Part shown: one piece after another, positions 1 to 9,993 of the stretch
Layout: each line of letters begins with the position of its first letter
How positions within the stretch are numbered: the stretch's first letter is position 1
NCBI GenBank assembly: GCA_001887945.1
Contig: LDOQ01000316.1
Coordinates: forward strand, 1-57,149
Length of the DNA: 57,149 nucleotides
Origin: Spraguea lophii
Taxonomy: Eukaryota > Microsporidia > Spragueidae
Reading direction: 5' to 3'
Translations under genes and position numbers: made by a program
Notes under the pieces: model-generated
What the model was told of the DNA's origin: nothing
What the model saw: only the letters and a program-made list of their open reading frames with translations
The model's database searches: none

Positions 1-721
1 AATTTTCAATAAAAAATATAAAGACAATAAATAATATTATGATGATAATGAAAGTTATGATAGGTATAATATTATGATGACAATGAAGGTTATGGTGTTA
101 ATGTTTAAATACAATTGAATATTTAATTTATAGTTTACGTTATATATTTCCTTTCTCCAAAAAAATATTTAAAAGATAATTGAGATAGAAATAAAGAAAA
201 GATGGATGGAGTTAGTGAAGATTTCATTCCCAGTTTCTTTTCATATAACCAATCCATTAATGAATAAAAATACAGGATAACTGTTTCAATTAAATCCCAC
301 ATCCGTTATCCCAATACCATTAAAAATAAATAAAAAAATTCATTTAGTTTACGCAATAATATTATATACCATATTAACATCTTTAATACTCTAAAATATA
401 ATATAAAAATAAAATTAACATATTGTTAAGTGTTACAGCCATGTATTACATACTTTAAAGAGATAACTTTTTTGTATAAATAATAATATAAAAATAAAAT
501 TAACACATTAACTGTAACACTTAATTACAATTGATGTAGTACATATTTTAAAAATATAGCTATCTTATAATAAATTTAAGATAAGTTTAATTGAATATAA
601 TTAAACCATTATTATTAAAAAAAGAATGTTAAAAAATATTTTACTTAATACTTTAACCTATGATAAATAACCTAACCTAACCTATAACAAAATATAAACA
701 TAATAATATAAATATAAATTA
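1..721. other. Intergenic, no gene recognised
   Basis: AT-rich sequence with no credible reading frame. A structured patch at about 401-524 holds a 20-bp direct repeat (401-420 and 487-506) and a 13-bp inverted pair (426-438 and 512-524). At about 667-687 a CCTAACCTAACC stretch lies just downstream of the stop of the minus-strand gene that follows. Confidence 0.5.
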
Positions 722-1936
722 TTATACTTTAAATATTTTATAACATTCTTTTATATTATGTTCTATAATAAGTGTATTACTCAACATTTCACCACTATCT
801 ATAAAATATTCTATATTTTTACAACAATCACATTTATATTTTTTATCTTCTAGCTGTTCATTTATTAATCTATATTTTTTATCACTTAGATTTAATAGAA
901 AATCTAAACATATAAAATTATTATCAGATGAATTATTTCCATATTTATTCATTATAGTTTTTATATCTATTTTATCTTTCTCTATTGTAAATAATAATTT
1001 ATTATCAGAATATTCTACATCTGATATATTTATTATTTTATAATTATTCTTAATATTATCATTAGTATTGATGTTGGTATCATTGGTATTATTATTAGTA
1101 TTCTCATCACTATTATTATTATCATTCACATTATTATTTTTATTATTATTATATTTCAAAATATCATTAGAATTAAAATCTTCATAATACGTAGGTTTTA
1201 ATATATTTATAATTTTATTATAAATTATAACATCTATAACCATACTACATTGATTATTTTTTATCACTCTTTTATTTTTTAAATCATGAATATATTTTTT
1301 ATTATTTATATTATTTGATGATAATTTACGTTTCTTATTATTCATTTCATATGATGATAATTGTTCATTGTTATCATTTATATTTTTAGTATTATTATTA
1401 TCATTTATATTTTCAATAGTATAATTATTACTATTCTTAGAATATAGTTGTTTATCTTTGAATACCATTATTATATCATTATTATTATTTAGGAAATTAG
1501 ATAAAGTATAATTTAATTCTATTTTCATTTGATATTCATTACCTTTATAATAAAAAATAGATATATCATTATTTATGTTATTGGTATCATTATCTTTAAT
1601 ATGATTATTTATGTTATTATCTTTAGTATCATCATTGCTTTTAGTGTGATTATTTATGTTGTTGGTATTATTATCTTTAGTGTGATTGTTTGTGTTGTTA
1701 GTATTATTATCTTTATTTTCTTTATTATTTTTATTTATATTATCAGTATCATTTTCATCGTTATTACTCTCTTTATTATTATTCTCTTTATTTTTTTTAT
1801 CTTTATTTTTATTATATTTTTTTAACTTAGTAACAGTAACATAATTTATTATAATATCATCTATGTATACTTTTATAGGTAATTGTTTAAGAGTATGTGG
1901 TATTACGCCTTTAATTGTTGGCAGAATAATTTTCAT
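722..1936 (-). CDS. Asn-rich protein of unknown function
   Basis: 404 aa. The start is supported by a CCC motif 2 nt upstream of the ATG (GGG at 1939-1941 on the plus strand). Ordered-looking sequence at the N-terminus (about residues 1-40), in the middle (about 130-165 and 205-260) and at the C-terminus is separated by Asn/Asp/Lys-rich low complexity. The C-terminal segment contains a C-x-C-x-C-C-like cluster (KCDCCKN), which could be half of a metal site, but no zinc-finger family is recognisable. No signal peptide or membrane segment is seen. I do not recognise the protein; the start motif and the conserved-looking ends argue that it is real. Confidence 0.7.
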   Translation of the reverse strand: MKIILPTIKGVIPHTLKQLPIKVYIDDIIINYVTVTKLKKYNKNKDKKNKENNNKESNNDENDTDNINKNNKENKDNNTNNTNNHTKDNNTNNINNHTKSNDDTKDNNINNHIKDNDTNNINNDISIFYYKGNEYQMKIELNYTLSNFLNNNNDIIMVFKDKQLYSKNSNNYTIENINDNNNTKNINDNNEQLSSYEMNNKKRKLSSNNINNKKYIHDLKNKRVIKNNQCSMVIDVIIYNKIINILKPTYYEDFNSNDILKYNNNKNNNVNDNNNSDENTNNNTNDTNINTNDNIKNNYKIINISDVEYSDNKLLFTIEKDKIDIKTIMNKYGNNSSDNNFICLDFLLNLSDKKYRLINEQLEDKKYKCDCCKNIEYFIDSGEMLSNTLIIEHNIKECYKIFKV

Positions 1937-2165
1937 ATGGGTATGATATAAAAAAGTTTTTTTATATTATGTGTGCGTATGGTTACAGAGGTGAATAATA
2001 AAATATTTAAGTCGATATTGCTTTTATATGATATATTTATTATATGATATATAGTATGTTTCTTGGGTATTAATTATTTCTGAAATAATGGGTTGATAAC
2101 ACGAGATTATGATAACTTAAGAAAAAAGTTTGATGGAATTGATAAAATATATTTTAGTTTTTTTT

Positions 2166-2632
2166 ATGAAACTTTTATTTATAGAGGGGTTTTAACCTAT
2201 TGTAGTTTATTATGGTTTATGCTATTTAGTTTTAAAAACATATTTAAACTTGTACTAACTGGTTTAATTATATATATACATTAATTTTATTTACATTATG
2301 TTTTAGAATGCCGGGATTTTGCATATGATGTAATCATCATTATATCATCATTAATGAGATTTTTAATCTCATTCTTGGTATAATATTAGGCGGTCATGAA
2401 TCAATACAGGGATTACAATTACACCAGCTAAATACTACTTTAACCTGGGATGAGGCCGTTATGCAAGGTATAATTAATGCCATATTATCAAACCGTACCT
2501 TATTCAACCATCTTTTTCTTTTTCTTTTACTTTTTCTTCTTTTTTTTTGAAAACTCTTCGGAGTGTGGGATTTAAACCTGTTAGAATTAAAATTTGGTTA
2601 CCATCCACGATTACCAGCCAATCGGGCTATTT
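2166..2632 (-). repeat. tRNA-related SINE-like repeat, copy A
   Basis: In minus orientation the copy starts with a degenerate tRNA-like head (A-box-like TTGGCTGGTAATCGTGG and B-box-like AGGTTTAAATCCC, RNA polymerase III promoter elements). A purine-rich tract (poly-pyrimidine on the plus strand at about 2510-2550) follows. The body shares a core with copies at 4.9, 17.0, 29.8 and 37.9 kb; on the plus strand this core includes AATCAATACAGGGATT. The copy ends in a shared AAATAAAAGTTTC tail. No protein is encoded. Assignment as a SINE is inference from the tRNA-like head, the shared 3' end and dispersal in both orientations. Confidence 0.65.
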
Positions 2633-2714
2633 ATTTCTTGTATAATTTAGCGATTCTGATAGTATTATGGAAAGAAAGAAATTGTGATTTTATTGACAAT
2701 AAAATATTATTGGC

Positions 2715-2798
2715 CTCGCATACGTAAAATCTTAATGTCTTGGAGCATAAGGTAAAATGAGATCAATAAATATATACGGTTAAACTTCTAATACAATT
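2715..2798 (+). repeat. SINE-like repeat fragment, copy B
   Basis: A short plus-strand piece of the 3' half of the dispersed repeat. The GCATACGTAAAATCTTAATG stretch and the GGAGCATAAGGTAAAATGAG that follows match the reverse complement of the better-preserved copy at 16.9 kb. Confidence 0.5.
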
Positions 2799-3146
2799 TA
2801 TTCTTACTTTAAGAAATCAACTACCCCAAGCAATGATGAATTTCAATCAATCCATACTTATTAAAATGTTATAACTTATTGTAATGATATTGTATTGTAC
2901 CGATCATCTATCTAGTAAAACATTATTAATAAAAGTTATTGATCTAGAATATATTAAAAGTAAGAACAAAAAGAACCAAATTGGTTAGTTGAAAACACTT
3001 ATATGATATTAATAAGAAGTAAGCTTGTTGAATAAAAAAATAGAAAATAAAAATAAACGGTTTCTATAAACCATATAAATATGTACCACTTATAATCTAA
3101 AAATAATAACAATAAATTTAATTCAAACTTTTAATGTATATACTTT

Positions 3147-3920
3147 TTAGTTCGTAACCGCTACTTCTTCACATCCTTCAAGAATAATATTATAATGTCC
3201 AGTAATATTTTGCAAAATACCATATTCGGGTTCTCCTAGTTCTACTTCAATATGATTCACGGGTTCGTATTCCTCACATTTATCTGGAGTAGACCATATT
3301 TTGAATTTACCACCACCTGCAACATCGGAAAAAGAATAAAGCCGAGTGACATATTTCGCATACTCTTTCAAAATCTCAAATTCATATTTATTAGTTATTT
3401 GCATAACAACTTTTAGTACCTCTCCCAATACACTAGTACAGTTTTCCAACATAGCTTCTACAATAATCGTATTATTCTCTTCTGAAACACCTAGATAAGA
3501 CATTATAACAAAATGTTCAATATTAGGAAATTCTATATACGGTTTTTCTTTCGTAAGAAAAAAATGAATATTTTCGAAACATCTTTTAGAAAATGGATAT
3601 TCAATAGCAGCAACATGGTTGGTAATTCCACTCTTTTTAGATAATTCAAATCTATCAAATGCTAAAAAATATTCAAAATTATTGGCACACTGTTTTTTAT
3701 TATATGTACCTGTTGTTTCATCATTAAATTTCAGTGTAATATATTCTTCTACATCTTCTATTGGAAATATTTTATCATCGGATTTATTTCCTGCTTCTGA
3801 AGCTAAAAATACCATATCAAATAATGTAATAAATATTAATACTCTTAGAACTATATTATATAGATGATTCATATTCAAATTATCTTTTATATTATATAAG
3901 CCAAGATTAAACATGTACAT
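3147..3920 (-). CDS. Putative secreted protein
   Basis: 257 aa from the first ATG, which has a CCT 0 nt upstream. An internal Met17 (start at 3872) would place a hydrophobic leader (VLRVLIFITLFDMVFLASEA) directly at the N-terminus, giving a standard signal peptide with likely cleavage after SEA; with the upstream start the same segment would sit at about residues 25-44. The remaining ~210 residues have no membrane segment, five cysteines, potential N-glycosylation sites and little Asn-rich filler, unlike most neighbours. No family is recognised. The profile fits a microsporidian secreted or spore-surface protein; that is inference from the leader only. Confidence 0.65.
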   Translation of the reverse strand: MYMFNLGLYNIKDNLNMNHLYNIVLRVLIFITLFDMVFLASEAGNKSDDKIFPIEDVEEYITLKFNDETTGTYNKKQCANNFEYFLAFDRFELSKKSGITNHVAAIEYPFSKRCFENIHFFLTKEKPYIEFPNIEHFVIMSYLGVSEENNTIIVEAMLENCTSVLGEVLKVVMQITNKYEFEILKEYAKYVTRLYSFSDVAGGGKFKIWSTPDKCEEYEPVNHIEVELGEPEYGILQNITGHYNIILEGCEEVAVTN

Positions 3921-5666
3921 AGGATAATATATCTAATATTTTTTTTATTTTTACAATTTGCTTCATAAAGGTAAATTAGTAAGAATATTAAAGTAATATA
4001 CCATAAAAAAATTATTATATATATTTCAACGGAAAAATGTTTTCATTGGATAGTTTTCATGTTTTTATAAAAAATAAAAAGATGAAAATGGTTTTTTATA
4101 AAATAATATATATTTCATATAAAGATTATTTACAAATATAACTCACAGCTTAATAAAAACATATAATATATTTATAAGATACAAAACTACGTTTTATTAA
4201 ATTATTGTAATATTTATTTGGTTATTTTCTATAAAGATTATAATTCGTTTAATATTTGTTTTTTTACCATAAAAAGATACATGTCAATAACAGTAAATAT
4301 CGTATTTTTCCTGTATTTTTTTACCATCGTAATAAATATATGATGTCAGATAATAATATATTAATTTCACACGTATATGATATCTATAATATCTTGTAAT
4401 TTAAAAATATTTTTTATTTTAATTTGTTACCAAATCCTTCACTATAAACATTTAAAGATATATAATTTATATCAAGAGAATGTATGATAAATACACCGAT
4501 ATTATAATAATAATTTTAAATCTTATATAAAATCCTAATATATTATATTAAAACATATTATAGATGATATATTATAATAAACAATTAACGACAATAATTA
4601 CATTATTGTTAATATCGGATTCCCGGGGAAACTTTACAATTTTTCCAATAAATAAATACTTTTCCTTAGAAAAATTTTAACCCTTTTTCAATAAAACTTC
4701 AATAAATAAAAATTTGCTGGTCGATTGCAACCTACCGTGGTTCATACTTTTAATGCCTCAAATACGTTTAAACTTGTATTAATTGGTTTTTCTACATATA
4801 TACATTAACCTCGTCCTACATTATGCTTTAAAATGTTGAGGTTTTGCGTATGACGTAAATCATCATTCTATCATTCTTAATGAGATTCTTAACTTCTTTC
4901 TTGGTATAGTATCGGCGAGTCACAACTCAATACAAGTATTGCAATCACACCAGCTAAATAATACTTTAATTTAATAGTGAAATTGTCATACAAAGATTAA
5001 CTAATACTACATTATCGAACTTTCACCCGCTCCACAATTTTCTTCTTCTCCTTTTTTACTTTTTATTCTTTTTTTTGAAAATTCTTCTAATTGAGGGATT
5101 TAACACCGTTATGATTAAGGGCTGATTACATCCCACGATTATTCAGCTAAGCAGGCTACTGATTTTTCGCATTACTTTTTTTTGTTTCATAAATAAATCA
5201 TTATATTTTTTACGATCATAGTTTTCAATAAACTAATTTTTATTTCATAATTCGATTTAAATTAGTAACTTTTTATATATATTATATATAAATTTTGTAG
5301 GAAACAATAAAATAATCTTATATTATTAAAAAATAAGTTTGTTAAAAGAAGTTTTATAAGTAAAAAATAACTTAAATAAAAATTTTCGGGAATCCTATAT
5401 TACCAGTAATATATAATTTAATTTTAATAAACTATTAAAACATCTTCGTATAAAAACATATTAAATTGTTAGGAAATAATTATTCTATTAAAAATATTTA
5501 TCAAAATATTACCTGATATTTACTTAATATCATTTAATATATCAAAATATAATAACATATAATTATTGCAACTATATTAAAAAGATCTATTCTCAAAAAC
5601 ACAAATAAAATATTTTGATATAATTTATCATTATAATATCTCAATCATTAACTACTAATACCCTAT
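3921..5666. other. Intergenic with one repeat copy
   Basis: No gene recognised over 1.7 kb. The only identifiable content is a minus-strand copy of the SINE-like repeat at about 4680-5160; the rest is AT-rich unique sequence. Confidence 0.55.
4680..5160 (-). repeat. tRNA-related SINE-like repeat, copy C
   Basis: A near full-length decayed copy. In minus orientation a tRNA-like head (TTAGCTGAATAATCGTGG and a GTGTTAAATCCC B-box-like block) is followed by the purine-rich tract, then the core (plus strand GAGTCACAACTCAATACAAG) and an AAATTTTTATTTATTG tail. Compared with the 17-kb copy, most differences are G/C to A/T. Confidence 0.6.
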
Positions 5667-6218
5667 ATGAACAAAAGATTATCTCGAGAATTACAACTTT
5701 TGGAAGAAGAACCATGCGATTATTTTACAATAATAAAAATAACAATAACAAATGATAACAAAGATAATATTTTTTATATAAATAACGAAGAAATGGAAAA
5801 ATACACCATGATGAATAAAACCAATACAAATAAACATAATAAAAAAATATCAAAAAATAAAAAACAAAATATATCTACATTGATAATTAAACTTCCAGGT
5901 CCACCTGGATCAATTTACACAAAAGAAATATTTTATCTAAAAATAGTTATACCACAATATTATCCTATTACTAGACCCTGCGTAAAATTTACTAATACAC
6001 ACATACCTGTTAATGAACATGTATATTCCAATGGATGTATATGTATATCAACCCTTTATGATAATTGGTCGCCAGCTAATACAATAAGAACTATTGTGCT
6101 GAGTATAATGTTACTATTGGCTGATGCGAAAGAAAAAAAGAAGCCGTTGGATGATATATTTATGAGTAAGAAGAAAGATCCAAATGATTGTAAATGGATT
6201 TATCATGATGAAATATAA
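5667..6218 (+). CDS. Ubiquitin-conjugating enzyme E2, UBE2W-like
   Basis: 183 aa E2 with a CCC motif 3 nt before the ATG. The N-terminal helix (RLSRELQLLEEEP), the PGPPGSIY turn, YYPITRPCVKF and the active-site region are all recognisable. The catalytic Cys is C126 in HVYSNGCICIS. As in UBE2W, the usual HPN asparagine is replaced (HVY), and the tail ends KWIYHD, matching the UBE2W C-terminal KWWYHDD-type signature. UBE2W ubiquitylates protein N-terminal alpha-amino groups; the same reaction is inferred here from similarity. A Lys/Asn-rich insert at residues about 29-68 replaces a short loop and makes the protein longer than the ~150-aa norm. Confidence 0.85.
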   Translation: MNKRLSRELQLLEEEPCDYFTIIKITITNDNKDNIFYINNEEMEKYTMMNKTNTNKHNKKISKNKKQNISTLIIKLPGPPGSIYTKEIFYLKIVIPQYYPITRPCVKFTNTHIPVNEHVYSNGCICISTLYDNWSPANTIRTIVLSIMLLLADAKEKKKPLDDIFMSKKKDPNDCKWIYHDEI

Positions 6219-6586
6219 TTATAATAATGATAACAATTGGAATTAAAATGGTAATGATAATAATTAGAATTAGAATGTAAATATAAAATATAATAGAAAT
6301 AAAATTATAAAAATGATAAATAATCACACTGTAAATATAAATAAATAATAGTTAAGTATTTTATAATACTAAATATAATATATATTCTTATGATAATTTT
6401 TATGTTACTATTCAATTATCATATTAGCTTTAAACATTATAACATATTATAATTATAATTTTTATTTTATTATCATTTTATTGTAATTTTAACCAATAAT
6501 TGTGTTCTATTTTTTTATTGATAGAATAATCTCTCCTTTTTCCCCTTTTTTGATTTACAAATATAAGCACTCCCATCACATTTCCT
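6219..6586. other. Intergenic, nothing recognised
   Basis: AT-rich spacer between the E2 and the four-TM gene. A 62-codon minus-strand frame at 6478-6666 overlaps the next gene and is not supported. Confidence 0.5.
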
Positions 6587-7324
6587 ATGTCTTCCATTTC
6601 ATCTAAATATCGTGCGATTTCAGTTTTTTCACACTTATTGCTACTCATATCACTTGTATTATCCATTATCCTTTTATCAGTAATTCCTCTTCATTTGGAT
6701 TTTTTCCGTCAGGAGTCTAAATTTTATAAAGATACGTTTTCCCTTGCAGTAATATATTACAATAGTATTATTTTCAACATAACGATATTTTTATTTACAT
6801 CCTGCGCAATATATTCTCGCACAAAATTTTATATGCGTATTTACTTATTATCATCATTCTGTTATCTTTGTATGTTGATATTCTTCCTCTTAATGACATA
6901 TTCTACATACAAAAATACATTTTCTTATAATATAGCCAAATTATCTACAACAGGTAGTTCAGATATAAGAGCACTTCAAGATATATTTAAATGTTCGGAA
7001 TTTCAACCAGATAACACCTGTACGATAATTATTGGAAGAATAATAGATAAATTAATCAATCTTTATACAATATTAAGTGGCGCTATAATCATATGTAACT
7101 TCATACTCTTCGTATTAATAAAAATAGCAACAACAATAGATATTTATCTTCCAGAAAAACCACCGGTACATACCAGCAATAAATTTGTAGGATATGGATC
7201 CGAATCGTTAAGAACACGCAGAGTAATTCCAATAAAACAATCGCCAGATACTATAACACTATCAACTATTAGTGAAGTTTTGAGTGAAAATGCAAGTGTA
7301 CGTGGAAATACAGAACAACAGTAA
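6587..7324 (+). CDS. Four-transmembrane (tetraspan-like) membrane protein
   Basis: 245 aa, start preceded directly by CCT. Four hydrophobic helices lie at about residues 11-34, 51-74, 83-104 and 158-180. Between TM3 and TM4 is a ~50-residue loop with a Cys pair (C136, C145), followed by a ~65-residue polar tail rich in Ser, Thr, Arg and Pro. The topology resembles tetraspanins or Sur7/claudin-like proteins, with the larger loop outside, but the tetraspanin CCG motif is absent. Codon use is less Asn-biased than in the neighbours. Function unknown; plasma-membrane or spore-membrane location is inferred. Confidence 0.75.
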   Translation: MSSISSKYRAISVFSHLLLLISLVLSIILLSVIPLHLDFFRQESKFYKDTFSLAVIYYNSIIFNITIFLFTSCAIYSRTKFYMRIYLLSSFCYLCMLIFFLLMTYSTYKNTFSYNIAKLSTTGSSDIRALQDIFKCSEFQPDNTCTIIIGRIIDKLINLYTILSGAIIICNFILFVLIKIATTIDIYLPEKPPVHTSNKFVGYGSESLRTRRVIPIKQSPDTITLSTISEVLSENASVRGNTEQQ

Positions 7325-7704
7325 TAATATAATTATATAAATGAAAAAGAAATAGGTTAGTGATATAAAGATATAAAGGTAAACTGATAATATAATGGTA
7401 GTATAGATGGAAAAGGAATAAATGATATATAAAAATAAAATATAATAGATATTTATAATACTGATATAATAGAAATAACGAAAAGAAATGAAGTTATAAA
7501 ACTTAAAAGAAATAAAATAAATATTATAAATTATAAATAATTTATTACTGTTATTGATATTTTTACTTTTAATATCAAATTGTTATTAAAAATATATTAT
7601 TATTTCTGTTATAAATTATAATCCATTATGGTAATACTACTATATTAATCCATTATTGTAATACTATACTATATTAATATGATAATCTATTATAGTTATA
7701 TTTA
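7325..7704. other. Intergenic, nothing recognised
   Basis: AT-rich spacer between two converging genes; no further feature seen. Confidence 0.5.
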
Positions 7705-8583
7705 TTATTTATTATCTTGTACCTCTATAATCCTATAATCTATTCTTTCTGTTTTATTTTTATTTTTATTTATTTCGTCTTCTATTTTCTTATGTTCATT
7801 TTTCATTTTATTTAGTATATCTATTATACTATCTATTTCTATATCCATATCTTTCATTCTTTTACTTATATCTTCTTTACGTTTTAAATGAGATGTAGGT
7901 GTTTCAAATGTAGATTGAGATAAAAGTATAGCATTATTAGTATTCTTATCAGAAGTAATATATTTATTACTGGTATTTGTAGTATTCTTAGAAATATTTG
8001 TAGTGGTGGGATTTTCAGTTTTTTTATTGTTGATAGATTTTTTATCCTTTTCAGCTGTATTATTTTTGTTATTCATATCAGTTGTATTATTTTTACTGTT
8101 CACAATATTTTTATTGTTCTTATCATTATTACTGTTTACAGTATTTTTATTACTACTCATAATATTTTTAGTACTTTTATTATCCTTACCACTATTAATA
8201 TCTTTATTATCATTACTATTACTCATAGTATTTTTATTACCATTTATAAATAATTTGCCATCTGTATTTTTATCTATGGCACCAAAATCTATATAACCAT
8301 GACTTAATCTATTAAATTTACTATTATTATAATATATTTTAGATGAACTATCATCATTATTTTCTCTTTTAAAATTAACTTTACTATTAACATTAGTTTT
8401 AATAGTTTTATTACTATTAATATCAGTCTTAATAACTTTATTAATATCTTTATTATTAGTATCTTTATTATTACTATTTATATCATTATTGTTATCATTT
8501 TTAATATGTGTTATAGGTTGTATCTTATTACTATCTTTAAATAATGATAAACAATTATACTCCAATAGAAATAAATAAAACAT
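7705..8583 (-). CDS. Asn-rich protein with C-terminal coiled coil
   Basis: 292 aa. A hydrophobic start (MFYLFLLEYNCLSLF) is followed by ~190 residues dominated by Asn, Lys, Ser, Thr and Asp. From about residue 230 there is a charged heptad-like helix (SKRMKDMDIEIDSIIDILNK) typical of a coiled coil. No CCC motif precedes the ATG, so the start is uncertain; an upstream ATG at about 8617 lies in a different frame. Function unknown. The coiled-coil end and intact length favour a real gene, but the middle is low complexity. Confidence 0.5.
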   Translation of the reverse strand: MFYLFLLEYNCLSLFKDSNKIQPITHIKNDNNNDINSNNKDTNNKDINKVIKTDINSNKTIKTNVNSKVNFKRENNDDSSSKIYYNNSKFNRLSHGYIDFGAIDKNTDGKLFINGNKNTMSNSNDNKDINSGKDNKSTKNIMSSNKNTVNSNNDKNNKNIVNSKNNTTDMNNKNNTAEKDKKSINNKKTENPTTTNISKNTTNTSNKYITSDKNTNNAILLSQSTFETPTSHLKRKEDISKRMKDMDIEIDSIIDILNKMKNEHKKIEDEINKNKNKTERIDYRIIEVQDNK

Positions 8584-9993
8584 AAAATAGATAAATAATT
8601 TGTATTTATATTCATTATGAAACTATATGTTTCGTAAGAGATAAACGTTTTATAATAGATAATATGATACTGATACTGATTATGATAATAGATAATAGAT
8701 AATAGACATATATTATTGTAATATTATAGCAATATGATTAATATACAATTAATAATATATATAAATTTCTTATATAACCTTTTTATTTAATCTTTCTTAT
8801 ATAACCTTTTTATCATATGGATACATTCTTACTCAAAGTCTATATTTTCAATATCTAATTTCTTTTAAAATCAAAACCAATTATCTTTTATGTTTTCTTT
8901 AATATCAATACTTGTATATACAAGAATATATATTTATCTATTCCTAATTCAGATATGTATTTTTTATTATATTTGATTACAAACATCTATCACAAATTAT
9001 CATTATTGGAACAATTATACCCTTGTTTTTATATAACAATTCGAGTTAATTTGTTGATATATCCTATTTCACATATTTTTCTGACTTTACTACTTTAATA
9101 TTTTTTCGCATTTGTTATTTCAATTTCTATTAAAAATAAATCTCGTTTTTAATTTTATCGTAGATGAATATATCTGGTTTGTTATTCTTAATCTTATTTA
9201 TTATTAGAATATCAATTTTAATTCGTATTTTTTTTTATTTTCTATTATAAGCTTTATTAGAATATCCTCTTATTCTTTTTATATATATATTTATTCATTA
9301 AAAATGTATAACTTGTATTAACTTCATCATATCTATGTTGCTAGTTATAATTTAACATTCTACCGCATATAGTAATCAAATGATCTATATTTTTTTGTAT
9401 CACTACATGTTAAACATTTCTTTTATCTATTGAAATATATATTCGCATTTCAATATATCAATAACATAGACTTCACCCGTGGTGTAATGTTTAAAAAATC
9501 AAGACGACTAGGTGATTTTGCAGCATTTATAATACCATTATTAACATAAATGAAAATTTCCATATCTTTTTATTATTTATTTAATCTCTATTTAATTCTT
9601 ATTGTTTTTTAGATCAAACTTAATCAGAATTTATCTTCTTTAATTTTGAATTATTATTTTATATTTGAGTTTATAAATATTTACTTACATTTTTTACTCT
9701 CCCCTAATCTCCTTCCGAAGATCTCTTCCCATTCATTTTTTTATAAAATATAATCTATCACAATTTATCATCGTAATTCTATTATTTTCAAAATACTTTT
9801 AATAACCAAATGTAATAAATACTATAATAATTCAATAACCCAATGTAATAATTAAATACAATAAATATTGTAATAATCTAATGTAATAAATCTAATATAA
9901 TAATTAAATATAATAATATAACAAATATTTAATATTATTATTATCACCTAACCTATACTAACCCTTATACTTATATATTATTATGATAATAAA
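8584..9993. other. Intergenic containing a decayed retrotransposon
   Basis: No intact gene. The central part (about 8790-9620) is the LINE relic described separately; from 9780 to 9990 the sequence is simple AT-rich TAATAATA-type DNA. Confidence 0.55.
8790..9620 (-). pseudogene. Decayed non-LTR retrotransposon 3' end
   Basis: Reading the minus strand in shifting frames gives recognisable pieces of the C-terminal part of the R2-like/NeSL-type non-LTR polyproteins common in microsporidia. They are a Cys-containing block (CLTCSDTKK, about 9410), then KPDIFIYDKIKNEIYFLIEI and EIEITNAKKY (about 9110-9205), then YIFLYIQVLILKKT (about 8910-8950). The PD...EIE pattern is that of the restriction-like endonuclease domain. 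Many stops and frameshifts make it non-functional. No reverse transcriptase core is present, so it is a 5'-truncated or eroded copy. The family call rests on remembered protein patterns. Confidence 0.55.

Larger units (their letters stand above)
1937..3146. other. Intergenic with dispersed-repeat copies
   Basis: No gene is supported. The stretch holds one long minus-strand copy of the tRNA-related dispersed repeat (2166-2632), a short plus-strand copy (about 2715-2798), and a 70-bp stretch at 2881-2950 that recurs at about 16072-16141. Confidence 0.6.

Noticed and set aside
1529..1825. 98-codon plus-strand frame rich in Ile, Phe and Val
   Set aside because: Antisense shadow of the Asn codon repeats of the gene at 722-1936; the same applies to hydrophobic frames opposite the other Asn-rich genes (8003-8296, 10720-12364, 31936-32641, 35599-36978, 42324-43225).
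2093..2284. 63-codon plus-strand frame
   Set aside because: Overlaps the SINE-like repeat, has no start motif and no conserved pattern.
6478..6666. 62-codon minus-strand frame
   Set aside because: Overlaps the start of the better supported four-TM gene and has no start motif of its own.
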